DNA of 53,905 nt from Lachnospiraceae bacterium. Lineage in GTDB: Bacteria; Bacillota; Clostridia; Lachnospirales; Lachnospiraceae. A program made the translations under genes and the position numbers. This document shows positions 37,547 through 45,350 of the stretch, piece by piece. The first letter of the stretch is position 1. Each line of letters opens with the position of its first letter. Below the pieces are notes generated by a model that saw only the letters and a list, made by a program, of their open reading frames with translations, made no database searches and was not told the DNA's origin. The DNA is taken from positions 1 to 53,905 of the forward strand of contig JAFXAZ010000079.1 of NCBI GenBank assembly GCA_017521985.1, written 5' to 3'.

Positions 37547-37672
37547 TTACAGCCTCATTTCACATTTACTCAAGAGACACACAGTCTCCACGTTCCCTGT
37601 AAGATCAGTAGAGATGCGCTTGCCCTGACTTACCTCATTTTCATACGGCAATTGTTTTTTATTATCTTCCAT
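37547..37672 (-). CDS. Small ORF upstream of Fic gene
   Basis: 41 codons from an ATG at 37672, beginning MEDNKKQLPYENEVSQGKRI and ending KCEMRL, one base before the Fic N-terminal fragment. Small proteins just upstream of Fic genes often act as antitoxins; this one has no clear inhibitory motif. It is too short to confirm by coding signals alone. Confidence 0.45.
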   Translation of the reverse strand: MEDNKKQLPYENEVSQGKRISTDLTGNVETVCLLSKCEMRL

Positions 37673-37708
37673 ATTTCTACTCACAATTTTCCTCTTTTCA
37701 GCAGACAA

Positions 37709-38944
37709 TTATACCATCTTAGGTCCATAGTCCTCCGCAATATCTTTCTCCACATCATATTCTGTTGATATAGTCTGAACAGGAATATAAGACATTGCCA
37801 TTTCCGCAACATTTCTGATACGCTTTTCCACAGTATCCGCTATGGCTTTCATTCTTGTTTCATCCATATATTCAGACGCAGAACCCTCCGAAAATGTTTC
37901 CATGATCAATGCTCTCACATTTGAAAGCTTCTCTATATCTATCCATTCAAAAGAAGATACCAGCTTCAATTGTTCCTCATGATACTTTTTAAATGGTTTA
38001 CAGGTTATATCACGTTCTGAACGTATCTGACCTGCTAATTTATCATAACCAAGGGAGCTGCCACTATCATAGATCGGTGCCATACCAATCCATTCCAGTG
38101 TTTCAGCATTTCGAATCACACCGAAATTGTTTAAATGCCGGTCCTCATTCGCAATAATATAATCCAACACGATCATTCGATCCAAGTATGGGATTACTTC
38201 TTTTATACCAAGTGCTTCACAACAATTCAGAAAATGTTGATATACAGAGATGTCGTTCTCTTTCTTAAGTGTCTGCATGATACGCCATGCAGGAATCAGC
38301 TCTGTTTCTCCGGTTATAAAATCTTCACACACACTATAAGGAATTCCCTGATTCCACATAACTGTATAGGGAACATGTGATATGCCAAGCCATTCCATTA
38401 TTTTTGAAGCAATGACTTCGTTAAAAGGTTGTTGACGGAATGGGGTTGAACCACCTTTCACCAGACATCTCTTTCCCGCAATAATCTTCCATCTCTTTTT
38501 CAGATTACCATCTGAAGTATTATCCGGAGAACTAAAATCAAATGCATTATCTTTTTTCTTTGCACCAAACAACACATCACCAACATCATCTGAAAATGAA
38601 TTTTCAAAAAAATTTATATTATCCCATGTAAGATTCGTTCCTTCCGGACAAATCCAATATTGATCGGAAAGGCTTAATCCATAACAACGCACAAGCAGCA
38701 TTTTTGTACTTGTAATATCCAGCAACTCCAGAGCTTCTCTAATACCCGACCGGCTTGCAGGAATGGATCGTTCTGTCCACCAGTCATTTAATGAAGCACG
38801 ATCAGCAACACCTTTTTTTATCGAAACACCGATAGGAAGATGCTCTGGTGCATATACAGTATTTATTTTTTTTATAAATCCTGAAGCATCGTCAAGCTCA
38901 ATATCAGCCACCTTAACTCTTTTATGCATTAACGAGCATTTCAT
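37709..38944 (-). CDS. HipA-like kinase domain protein
   Basis: 411 residues. The C-terminal half has the HipA-type catalytic loop IANEDRHLNNFGVIRN and the metal-binding YDSGSSL, with LVKGGSTPFRQQPFNEVIAS as the likely nucleotide-binding strand. The N-terminal half is unrelated to HipA's and may be target-specific. No HipB-like DNA-binding antitoxin lies beside it. HipA kinases phosphorylate translation factors and cause growth arrest; this role is inferred. Start 38944, with GAGGTG upstream. Confidence 0.75.
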   Translation of the reverse strand: MKCSLMHKRVKVADIELDDASGFIKKINTVYAPEHLPIGVSIKKGVADRASLNDWWTERSIPASRSGIREALELLDITSTKMLLVRCYGLSLSDQYWICPEGTNLTWDNINFFENSFSDDVGDVLFGAKKKDNAFDFSSPDNTSDGNLKKRWKIIAGKRCLVKGGSTPFRQQPFNEVIASKIMEWLGISHVPYTVMWNQGIPYSVCEDFITGETELIPAWRIMQTLKKENDISVYQHFLNCCEALGIKEVIPYLDRMIVLDYIIANEDRHLNNFGVIRNAETLEWIGMAPIYDSGSSLGYDKLAGQIRSERDITCKPFKKYHEEQLKLVSSFEWIDIEKLSNVRALIMETFSEGSASEYMDETRMKAIADTVEKRIRNVAEMAMSYIPVQTISTEYDVEKDIAEDYGPKMV

Positions 38945-39076
38945 AGATGTCACCTCTTCTTTCCTTATCTATTTATTTTACCCTTTTTTTGTCGACTTTG
39001 TCAACACAAGTATGTTGTTTGTTTCCTTCAGCTTGTGCATCTTCTTCCTGCATCTTTAAAAACGGGCAAAAAAATC

Positions 39077-39140
39077 GGGCAAAAATTAGCCATTTTTTCG
39101 TCCAATTTTTGCCCTTAAACCACAACATCTTGTGGTTTAA
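39077..39140. repeat. Two adjacent perfect hairpins
   Basis: GGGCAAAAATT (39077-39087) and its complement (39104-39114) form one 11-bp stem with a 16-base loop; directly after, TTAAACCACAA (39115-39125) and its complement (39130-39140) form another with a CATC loop. They lie in the 284-bp gap between the ligase and the HipA-like gene. They may be transcription terminators, but the second lacks a T-run. The rest of the gap (38945-39228) holds no gene. Confidence 0.75.
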
Positions 39141-39228
39141 ACCCAGATTTACTGTCTATGGTATCCGAAATCCTATTTACTATAAAACGTTTAGGCAAAA
39201 GTAGGTTCGCATATTTTTCTATTCTTTT

Positions 39229-40122
39229 TCACACATCACCCCGTATCCCCTTAAATACCGGTTGCCTAAGTGCATCCATTGTATTTGGCATATATTCTAC
39301 CGTACAGACTCTTTCCGGTCTGCACCATACGATATTACCACTCAGTTTTATGCCTTCTTCAAAAGGACATATCCACTTGGTTAGTGACTGGAGCACCTCC
39401 CGTCTTACTCCCCATGTGACAGTGCCGGCATATACCAATTTCCCTTCCTGATATTCTCCCAGAATCAGACTGATAGCCTTTCCCTTTTCGTATCCACAAA
39501 TGAAAAAATCTTTATCCGCCATCCTTTTAAATTTTATCCAGTCCTTGGTACGTTTTCCCTGAAAATACAGGCTGGATGCTTTCTTTGCTACCACGCCCTC
39601 CAGCTCCTTTTCGACAGTTAATTGGAACAATTGGGTACCTTTCTCCCATATATATCTGGAGACTGCTATCCGGTCATTTTCTTCTATGAGCTCATCCAAG
39701 ATCTGTTTTCTTTCTATCAACGGAGTATCAAGCAATACCTTATCTCCTGCCTGCAGGCAGTCATATGCAACAAAAGAAGCCGGTAACCTTCCGGCTGCCA
39801 GCTCTATTCGGGTAGGATTGATCAACATAGTCCTTTTCTGCAATTCATAAAAATCCGGGACACCATTTACCATTACCACCAACTCTCCATCCAAAATGCA
39901 GGGGGTATTTGCTTGTTTATAAATGTCTTTTAACTCCATAAATCTCGGAAGTAGTTCCATATTTCTTTTGTTCCTGAGAACGACATTTTCTTTTTCCAGA
40001 TATGCAACACATCTGCATCCATCCAGTTTTAACTCATAGATCCATTCCGGATCATCAAAAGGTTCCTGCATTTGTGCAATCAGCATCGGGGATATATTCT
40101 TGTCTTGAAACAAATCCATCAT
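39229..40122 (-). CDS. ligD: ATP-dependent DNA ligase (LigD ligase-domain type)
   Basis: 297 residues: nucleotidyltransferase domain with the lysine adenylation motif YELKLDGCRCVAYLE, ILDGELVVMVNG, EGVVAKKASS, and DWIKFKR; then an OB-fold domain (FFICGYEKGK, VYAGTVTWG). It seals breaks brought together by Ku in non-homologous end joining. No polymerase or nuclease domain is present. It overlaps the ku stop by four bases, so it is translated from the ku transcript, now broken by the RIT element. Confidence 0.94.
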   Translation of the reverse strand: MMDLFQDKNISPMLIAQMQEPFDDPEWIYELKLDGCRCVAYLEKENVVLRNKRNMELLPRFMELKDIYKQANTPCILDGELVVMVNGVPDFYELQKRTMLINPTRIELAAGRLPASFVAYDCLQAGDKVLLDTPLIERKQILDELIEENDRIAVSRYIWEKGTQLFQLTVEKELEGVVAKKASSLYFQGKRTKDWIKFKRMADKDFFICGYEKGKAISLILGEYQEGKLVYAGTVTWGVRREVLQSLTKWICPFEEGIKLSGNIVWCRPERVCTVEYMPNTMDALRQPVFKGIRGDV

Positions 40123-40721
40123 GCGGTCCCTGCTTTCTTTTTTCTTTTAGGACTGTCCTTGGTCTGTTCCAGTGATTTTTTCAAAGCCTCCATCAGATCA
40201 ATTACATTATCCGGTGCACCTGTATCCGCAACAACAATCTCCTGCCCTTGTATCTTCTTCATAATGGCCTCTTTTAATCTGGCCTGATATTCATCCTGAT
40301 ATTGTGTTGCATCAAACGGTTCTGTCATATTCTGAATGAGCATTCTTGCCATATCAATTTCCTGTTCACTAAGTTTCATCTTCGGAACCTGCTTGGGAAC
40401 CGCTGCTATCTCATCATTATAAAAAAGTGTCTTTACGATCATGCCATCTTTCATGGGGTACAATACCAATAACTTCTCATTGGTCCCTATTACCGTTTTA
40501 GCAATGGCAACCTTCTTTTCCATCAATAAAGATTGTCTTAACAGCTCGTATGCTTTTTCTGCTCCGGCATCCGGTATCGCATAATAGTCTTTTTCATAGT
40601 AAATCATGTTTACTTCTGACATTTTGGCAAACTGCAGGATGTGAATGGTCTTGTCTTTTTTCGTCTTAATCCGTTCCAGTTCATCATCGGTCATGACTAC
40701 ATATTTATCTTTCTCATACTC
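40119..40721 (-). pseudogene. ku: ku gene, 3' fragment (split by RIT element)
   Basis: The minus strand at 40721 enters with GAG TAT GAG and continues YEKDKYVVMTDDELERI and the Ku beta-barrel and C-terminal part, ending KRKKKAGTA. A stop lies directly upstream in the element, so only an internal ATG (40694) could initiate, without a good ribosome site. The N-terminal half is at 44219-44413. Both halves together equal a normal Ku. The Lys-rich tail is typical of bacterial Ku. Confidence 0.92.
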
Positions 40722-40722
40722 G

Positions 40723-40755
40723 TATTATTCCGATGATTTAGTTATTCCGATGTTT
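40723..40755 (+). repeat. RIT left inverted repeat
   Basis: 33 bases with two copies of TTATTCCGATG spaced by seven bases, probably recombinase binding sites. It is complementary to 44162-44194 with one mismatch. Confidence 0.93.
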
Positions 40756-40804
40756 TTGGTTAGGTCATATCAATAGGCATATTTCTGCAAAAACATCGGA
40801 ATAA
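40742..40804. repeat. Perfect 17-bp inverted repeat at RIT left end
   Basis: TTATTCCGATGTTTTTG (40742-40758) and its exact complement (40788-40804) flank a 29-base spacer. It uses the same recognition core as the element's ends, but in head-to-head form. It may serve as an extra recombinase site or as terminator for the trio, whose last stop is at 40812. Confidence 0.85.
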
Positions 40805-40811
40805 GCTAATG

Positions 40812-41849
40812 TCACTTTAATCCATATAATTTTCGGATCATATCCTCATCAGTCTGCCAATCAGGTACGATTGATGAATTAGAACAAGTATCTTTTCCAT
40901 GACTTTTTTCTATTGCCTTTCGCTTCATTTCGGTATCTGCGTACGCATAAATTAATGTTGACTGCAAAGTAGCATGTCCCATAAATTCTGACAATAATTG
41001 TAAGGGCATACCGTTTCTGTAGAGGTGCATGGCTCTTGAATGCCGGAATTGATGCGGTGTTACTTTTTCTGGCATCAGGGGATTTATTATTTTTGCTTGT
41101 TGAACATATTTTTTTATGAATCTCGCCACATTATCGTCTGACATTTGGTGCTTTTTTTCATGTATGACTGTATAAAACAAAAAGTCTTCCGGATTCTGAG
41201 GTGTAGGATGATATATCTGTAAATATCTTTTTAAATGTTCTGCAGTTTTTAGCATCAGAGGAGTATATCGGATCTTATTTCCTTTTCCTTCAAGGCGAAT
41301 CGTAGGACTTTTACCATCAAGACTTAAAGAATTTAACCTTAACGAAAGCATTTCACTGTCCCTGGCAGCTGTATCATACATAGTGATCATAAAGCACATA
41401 TCTCTGATTCCGACTTTTGTATTAGTATTCGGTTGAGCCAGCAGACATGTCATTTCTTCTTCGGTCAGAAATCCAACAGGTTCCTGTGTGCCATGAGCTT
41501 TGGAAATAAGCGCTGCATTCAGTGAAAGTGCTCCGGTCTCCGGTTGGGCAATCCGCGCATATTTAAGAAAACCTCTAAGCGCAAATAATCTCTGATTTCT
41601 TGTTGCTGTGGAGACTTTCTTCTGCTCAGATATATATACAAGAAAATCATTGATGTTTGCAGCATTCCAGTCACTAAATGAAATGTTTTCGAATTTAATC
41701 TTTTTCTCGGTAGTGAGATAGGATAAATACTGATTTATAGTCTGACGATACGCCATAATAGTATGTTCACTCATACAGCGTTGTTTTTTCATATAAATGT
41801 TAAAATAATCCCTGACTGTTTCGTAAAAACGAATGCTTTCTTTATTCAT
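40812..41849 (-). CDS. Tyrosine recombinase, third of RIT trio
   Basis: 345 residues. An N-terminal SAM-like DNA-binding domain (residues 10-110, EHTIMAYRQTINQYLSYL) precedes the catalytic domain: AARDSEMLSLRL (first Arg), TPHQFRHSRAMHLYRNG (His-x-x-Arg), LSEFMGHATLQSTLIYAYAD (final His and Tyr). A complete active site. Position and length match RitC. Its start overlaps the middle gene by eight bases. Confidence 0.92.
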   Translation of the reverse strand: MNKESIRFYETVRDYFNIYMKKQRCMSEHTIMAYRQTINQYLSYLTTEKKIKFENISFSDWNAANINDFLVYISEQKKVSTATRNQRLFALRGFLKYARIAQPETGALSLNAALISKAHGTQEPVGFLTEEEMTCLLAQPNTNTKVGIRDMCFMITMYDTAARDSEMLSLRLNSLSLDGKSPTIRLEGKGNKIRYTPLMLKTAEHLKRYLQIYHPTPQNPEDFLFYTVIHEKKHQMSDDNVARFIKKYVQQAKIINPLMPEKVTPHQFRHSRAMHLYRNGMPLQLLSEFMGHATLQSTLIYAYADTEMKRKAIEKSHGKDTCSNSSIVPDWQTDEDMIRKLYGLK

Positions 41850-42813
41850 GTACCTCTACCTCCGGAATGATATGCGAAAATTGTTCCATATTAAATCCTG
41901 ACATTTCAGTAAAAATCTGCGGAACAAAGTGCAAATAGTAAAGTGTACTTCTGTAGTCCTCATGCCCCATATAAGCGCCCAATCTTGGAAGACATGTAGC
42001 TAAGTCTTTGCCCTCTTTAAACCATTGGTAAATGCGATATGTAGCAAATGTATGACGGAAACTATATAAATTAGGCTCATTAGTTCCGTTTCCATGAATA
42101 CCAGACATTTTTCTACAATGATTAAATAAATACTGCTGTGAGTGATATGAGTACATTTTTCCATCTCTGTCAGGAAACAGAACCGGACAGTCGGGGAAAA
42201 TACTACTTATTATTGGTAAATATTGTTTTGTCATCTGCATTAAGTCAGGTCTTGCATAAACAATCCTTTCCTTGTGATGTTTTGATTCGCGTATAAAAAT
42301 TCTGCCGGTGTCGAGGTTAACATCACTGCGTTGTAAAACTCGCGCTTCCTTAGGTCTTAATCCGCAACAATACATATAACGAAACATCATAGGAGCTACC
42401 AAATGTCGGACTGACGAACGTTCAGTGTGTTCCATGTTATCAACATAAATAAAAAAGTTTTGTAAATCGAATTCTAAAAATACATATAGGGGTAAAGGGA
42501 TTTTTCCGCCTTTCAACCCATCAGGTAATATATAGGTGTCGCGCTCTTTAAGTGCAAGGTATTTCCCGAACTGTCGTATTGTACATAATCGACTTTTGAA
42601 GCCGTTGATACCTTCATTCGGACGAAGAGTCGCCCATCCGAGAACCATTTCTTTGTTTAAGGTTTTTTCTTGTGGGAAATATCTTAAACAATAGTCATCA
42701 AAACTTTTTAAATGATAAGTTTGTTTTTCATAATCATGACCAAAATCAGATTTGAACTTTATAAATTCCTGTATTTGACCGCTAAGTAAACTGTTAAACT
42801 TTACATTAATCAT
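41842..42813 (-). CDS. Tyrosine recombinase, second of RIT trio
   Basis: 323 residues. CGLRPKEARVL gives the first Arg; the second box is LYSFRHTFATYRI, with Tyr where most integrases have the first His of HxxRH; AYMGHEDYRSTLYYLHF gives the last His and the nucleophile Tyr. The remaining catalytic residues are present. RitB position. Overlaps of eight bases on both sides indicate coupled translation. Confidence 0.92.
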   Translation of the reverse strand: MINVKFNSLLSGQIQEFIKFKSDFGHDYEKQTYHLKSFDDYCLRYFPQEKTLNKEMVLGWATLRPNEGINGFKSRLCTIRQFGKYLALKERDTYILPDGLKGGKIPLPLYVFLEFDLQNFFIYVDNMEHTERSSVRHLVAPMMFRYMYCCGLRPKEARVLQRSDVNLDTGRIFIRESKHHKERIVYARPDLMQMTKQYLPIISSIFPDCPVLFPDRDGKMYSYHSQQYLFNHCRKMSGIHGNGTNEPNLYSFRHTFATYRIYQWFKEGKDLATCLPRLGAYMGHEDYRSTLYYLHFVPQIFTEMSGFNMEQFSHIIPEVEVHE

Positions 42814-44050
42814 TTGCAGCCTCCTTCGAAGTGTCAGCTAAAAGACTAAGATCTAATGCACAATCAAGTAAAGCATCATTTGTATATGAAATGTAACGTT
42901 GAACCGTAGATATTCCATCATGGCCAAGTACCTGTGCTACTAATTCAAGTGTATTTCCAGAATCAATCAAATCAGTTCCCAGACTTCTTCTAAAAGTATG
43001 TATACTGATGCTTTCATTTTCTGATAATGGAATTCCGGCAGATACAACATGTTCTTTTAACCGCCTGTTGATTAACGATGCAGTCATAGGGGTATCGCTG
43101 AAACGCTCTTTGGTAAACACGTAAGGTACATTAGTGCTTTGGCGAGCATTTAATATATAGTCTGCAAGTGCATCACCAGTACGGGAACTAAAAGGAAGTT
43201 TTAACGGCTTGCTGGTTTTGCTTTGTGTAATAAATATACTGGCTTCTTTCCAATTAATATCTGTAAGCTTCAACAATGCAATGTCTGAACAGCGTAAACC
43301 GCAGTCTGCTGCAAGGGAACATATTGCATAATCCCTTTTGCCGATGGAGGTGGATGTATCTATAACGTTTAATATCTTTTCTCTTTCTTCAATTGAAAGA
43401 ACCCTATATGTTTTGGTATGTGGTGTTCCCCAATACTGTAACACGGATCGCAAGTGTTTGCGGATTACTTCCCGCTCAATTAGAAAATCAAAAAAATATC
43501 TCATAGACGAAATGATTTGTTTGATTCCTGATTTGCGTCTTGTATGCATATATTTTAAATAGTCGAGGACATCCTGTTCGTTTATTTCATTAATGTTAAG
43601 ATGTTTTTCTTCTTCAATATATAGGAGAAATTGGCGGACAATATTCTCACTTCGATAATTAATGGATGATGCATGCTTACCTACTTCTTGCTGTAGAAAT
43701 GATTGCAACAGTTCTTCATGCCTAGCGTTGGCGTACTTTTTATCAAGTGGTCCAAGATGCATCCATTCAAGTTTGCCATTGTTGATTAAACAAATAAGCT
43801 TTCCGCTTATTCTGCGATATTGAACATACCATTTTTTTGACAGATTACCATTTTTATAATCATCTTTAGCTGAATTGATAGCATTGGTGATCGTGTCAAT
43901 GTTACTTTCATCTGGTTTCGGGTGGCAATAATTATTAACAAAGCGAGAATATACGCATCGTTCTCTTGCTATTGACAATTCCGAATACCCAAACTCTTTA
44001 AAGGCTGTTTGTAATTCCTCCCATGTGGGAATTTTGTTAGTATTTGACAT
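42806..44050 (-). CDS. Tyrosine recombinase, first of RIT trio
   Basis: 414 residues, longest of the three. An N-terminal extension (residues 1-140) precedes the core-binding domain. Catalytic residues: DCGLRCSDIALLK (Arg), SIHTFRRSLGTDLIDSG (HxxR), VAQVLGHDGISTVQRYISY (His and Tyr). RitA position. CAAGGAGG lies before the ATG, and the palindrome CAGGGAATCCCTG follows a TATACT upstream, hinting at self-control. Confidence 0.92.
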   Translation of the reverse strand: MSNTNKIPTWEELQTAFKEFGYSELSIARERCVYSRFVNNYCHPKPDESNIDTITNAINSAKDDYKNGNLSKKWYVQYRRISGKLICLINNGKLEWMHLGPLDKKYANARHEELLQSFLQQEVGKHASSINYRSENIVRQFLLYIEEEKHLNINEINEQDVLDYLKYMHTRRKSGIKQIISSMRYFFDFLIEREVIRKHLRSVLQYWGTPHTKTYRVLSIEEREKILNVIDTSTSIGKRDYAICSLAADCGLRCSDIALLKLTDINWKEASIFITQSKTSKPLKLPFSSRTGDALADYILNARQSTNVPYVFTKERFSDTPMTASLINRRLKEHVVSAGIPLSENESISIHTFRRSLGTDLIDSGNTLELVAQVLGHDGISTVQRYISYTNDALLDCALDLSLLADTSKEAAND

Positions 44051-44074
44051 TAGTAATGCCTCCTTGTCATTAAT

Positions 44075-44102
44075 CAGGGAATCCCTGTTAATAACAAGTA
44101 TA
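44075..44102 (-). promoter_or_regulatory. Candidate RIT promoter and operator
   Basis: Minus-strand TATACT (44097-44102) without a clear -35, followed by the perfect 13-base palindrome CAGGGAATCCCTG (44075-44087) between it and the first recombinase gene. A possible binding site for a regulator or a hairpin in the leader. Confidence 0.5.
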
Positions 44103-44161
44103 ACAAATAATTATTACGATGATTTGCATGATTAATATTGTAGTTTCAAATAATAGAACGG

Positions 44162-44194
44162 AAACATCGGAATAACTAAAACATCGGAATAATA
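44162..44194 (-). repeat. RIT right inverted repeat
   Basis: Complement of the left repeat with one mismatch; it holds two CATCGGAATAA cores. Beyond it lie 24 bases with the imperfect dyad TTATTACGATATCAGAATAA reaching the ku junction. A further related core (TTATTACGATGATTTG) lies inside at 44111-44126. Confidence 0.93.
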
Positions 44195-44218
44195 TGAATT
44201 ATTACGATATCAGAATAA

Positions 44219-44413
44219 CTCATAACCTTTGATGATGTCTTCCGGAGCTACCTCTTTCCCGCAATGACTGCAGTACTTTTTATACTTTATCCGGGCCTTA
44301 CTCTCCTTTTCCAACTGGTTAAAATGAATATCGTTATCTACGGTAGTTTTATATAATCCAATGGGGATCAACACCATTCCCATGGATATGGAACCTTTAT
44401 GTGCTACTGCCAT
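44219..44413 (-). pseudogene. ku: ku gene, 5' fragment (split by RIT element)
   Basis: The first 65 codons of Ku from the ATG at 44413 (GAGAGGTG upstream): MAVAHKGSISMGMVLIPIGL, FNQLEKESKARIKYKKYCSH and PEDIIKGYE. The frame then enters the RIT end and stops as LF-stop. The next residues of Ku, YEKDKYVV, resume at 40721. Ku binds DNA ends for joining by the ligase encoded after it. The fragment alone lacks the ring-forming core and cannot function. Confidence 0.93.
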
Positions 44414-44467
44414 GAAAATCACCTCTCTTTTCGGTAGTATTTGCAAAAGTGAAAACTTTCATTCTAA

Positions 44468-44496
44468 ACTATATTTTTATATTACTGCAAAATCAA
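44468..44496 (-). promoter_or_regulatory. Sigma-A-type promoter for ku-ligD
   Basis: Minus-strand TTGATT (44491-44496), a 17-base spacer and TATAGT (44468-44473), about 55 bases before the ku ATG. It makes ku-ligD a separate transcription unit from the upstream recombinase genes. Confidence 0.7.
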
Positions 44497-44596
44497 ATCG
44501 TCGCATCTACGGTTTAAGATTCGCACCAGTTCTTCCCGCATTTTTCGGTCTCTTTTATATAATCCATTTCCTGCACTTCTCCATACACTGACAGTT

Positions 44597-45331
44597 TTAC
44601 ATGCCTCCCATATTCATTCTCTCAGTTTCACTCTGAATTTCCTCTTCTGTATAGTCTTCAGACCATGCCATAGCCACGGATAATTCCGTAATTGCACGAT
44701 CCACGCTTTCTAACAAACGTTCCTCAATCTTCGCCAGCTCAATATGGCATTCATTCGGCATTTCATCCTGGTTGCCTAATTGATGAAAAACCGTCTTTAT
44801 ATTCGCAGCCAGATCCAGACAATTCTCCAATATTTCCTCCAGACTGTAATCCTTTTTCCTCGGTCTTCTATAAAGCGAAAGAATATCCGTCATTGTGGAT
44901 ACCTTTTGCTTACTACTAACTGTACGTGGAAAAGAAACTCCTCTATCATTAGGATCCGTCCGTATCTCATACACCCCATGAGCTGAACGCTTTAAAAACC
45001 CATCTTCCTCTAAAGTCTGACTTCTCAAAAACATTTCAAATGATTTCCGGAATTTATCTTCTCTGCAATCGTGAATACAGTGCTCCTCAAGATATGCCTG
45101 AAAAATGGCTCCGGCACGGTACTGCGTTCCTTTCTGCATATATTCTTTGATAAAATCCTGAAAAGAATCCCATGTCATTTCCCTTTTCATATTGTTTACC
45201 CACCTTTCTATAATCTGCTCCTTTATGCCAACAATAAAACGCCCGAAATTATCAGGCATTTTATTCTTACCGTAAATCATCAGCTTTGCTCTGATTTCAT
45301 CAACAGGCAGGAATCTGTTTTCTATATTCAA
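44597..45331 (-). CDS. Uncharacterised protein between recombinases and ku
   Basis: 244 residues, starting at TTG with AGGAGG five bases before. I do not recognise a family. The N-terminal two thirds are mixed helix/strand with a possible winged-helix-like segment (GFLKRSAHGVYEIRTDPNDR); the C-terminal third is helical and acidic (EDYTEEEIQSETERMNM). It has no signal peptide or membrane segment. It comes 19 bp after the last serine recombinase and is likely co-transcribed with it. Confidence 0.75.
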   Translation of the reverse strand: MNIENRFLPVDEIRAKLMIYGKNKMPDNFGRFIVGIKEQIIERWVNNMKREMTWDSFQDFIKEYMQKGTQYRAGAIFQAYLEEHCIHDCREDKFRKSFEMFLRSQTLEEDGFLKRSAHGVYEIRTDPNDRGVSFPRTVSSKQKVSTMTDILSLYRRPRKKDYSLEEILENCLDLAANIKTVFHQLGNQDEMPNECHIELAKIEERLLESVDRAITELSVAMAWSEDYTEEEIQSETERMNMGGM

Positions 45332-45350
45332 TTGTCCTCCTGCCTGTCAT

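Larger units (their letters stand above)
40722..44218 (-). mobile_element. Recombinase-in-trio (RIT) element inside ku
   Basis: A 3.5 kb unit holding three tyrosine-recombinase genes that overlap by eight bases each, all minus strand, with no cargo. It is bounded by 33-bp inverted repeats (40723-40755; 44162-44194) that differ at one position. It divides ku precisely: the left flank resumes GAGTATGAG and the right flank ends GGTTATGAG, with GAG on both sides and TAYGAG alike at both junctions. The order and overlaps match the known RIT organisation. The right end has 24 bases outside the inverted repeat, forming the dyad TTATT..AATAA. Confidence 0.92.

Noticed and set aside
40722-44218. Prophage or integrative element with cargo
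   Set aside because: Only three recombinases are present, and the ends lie directly inside ku; no cargo or phage genes.
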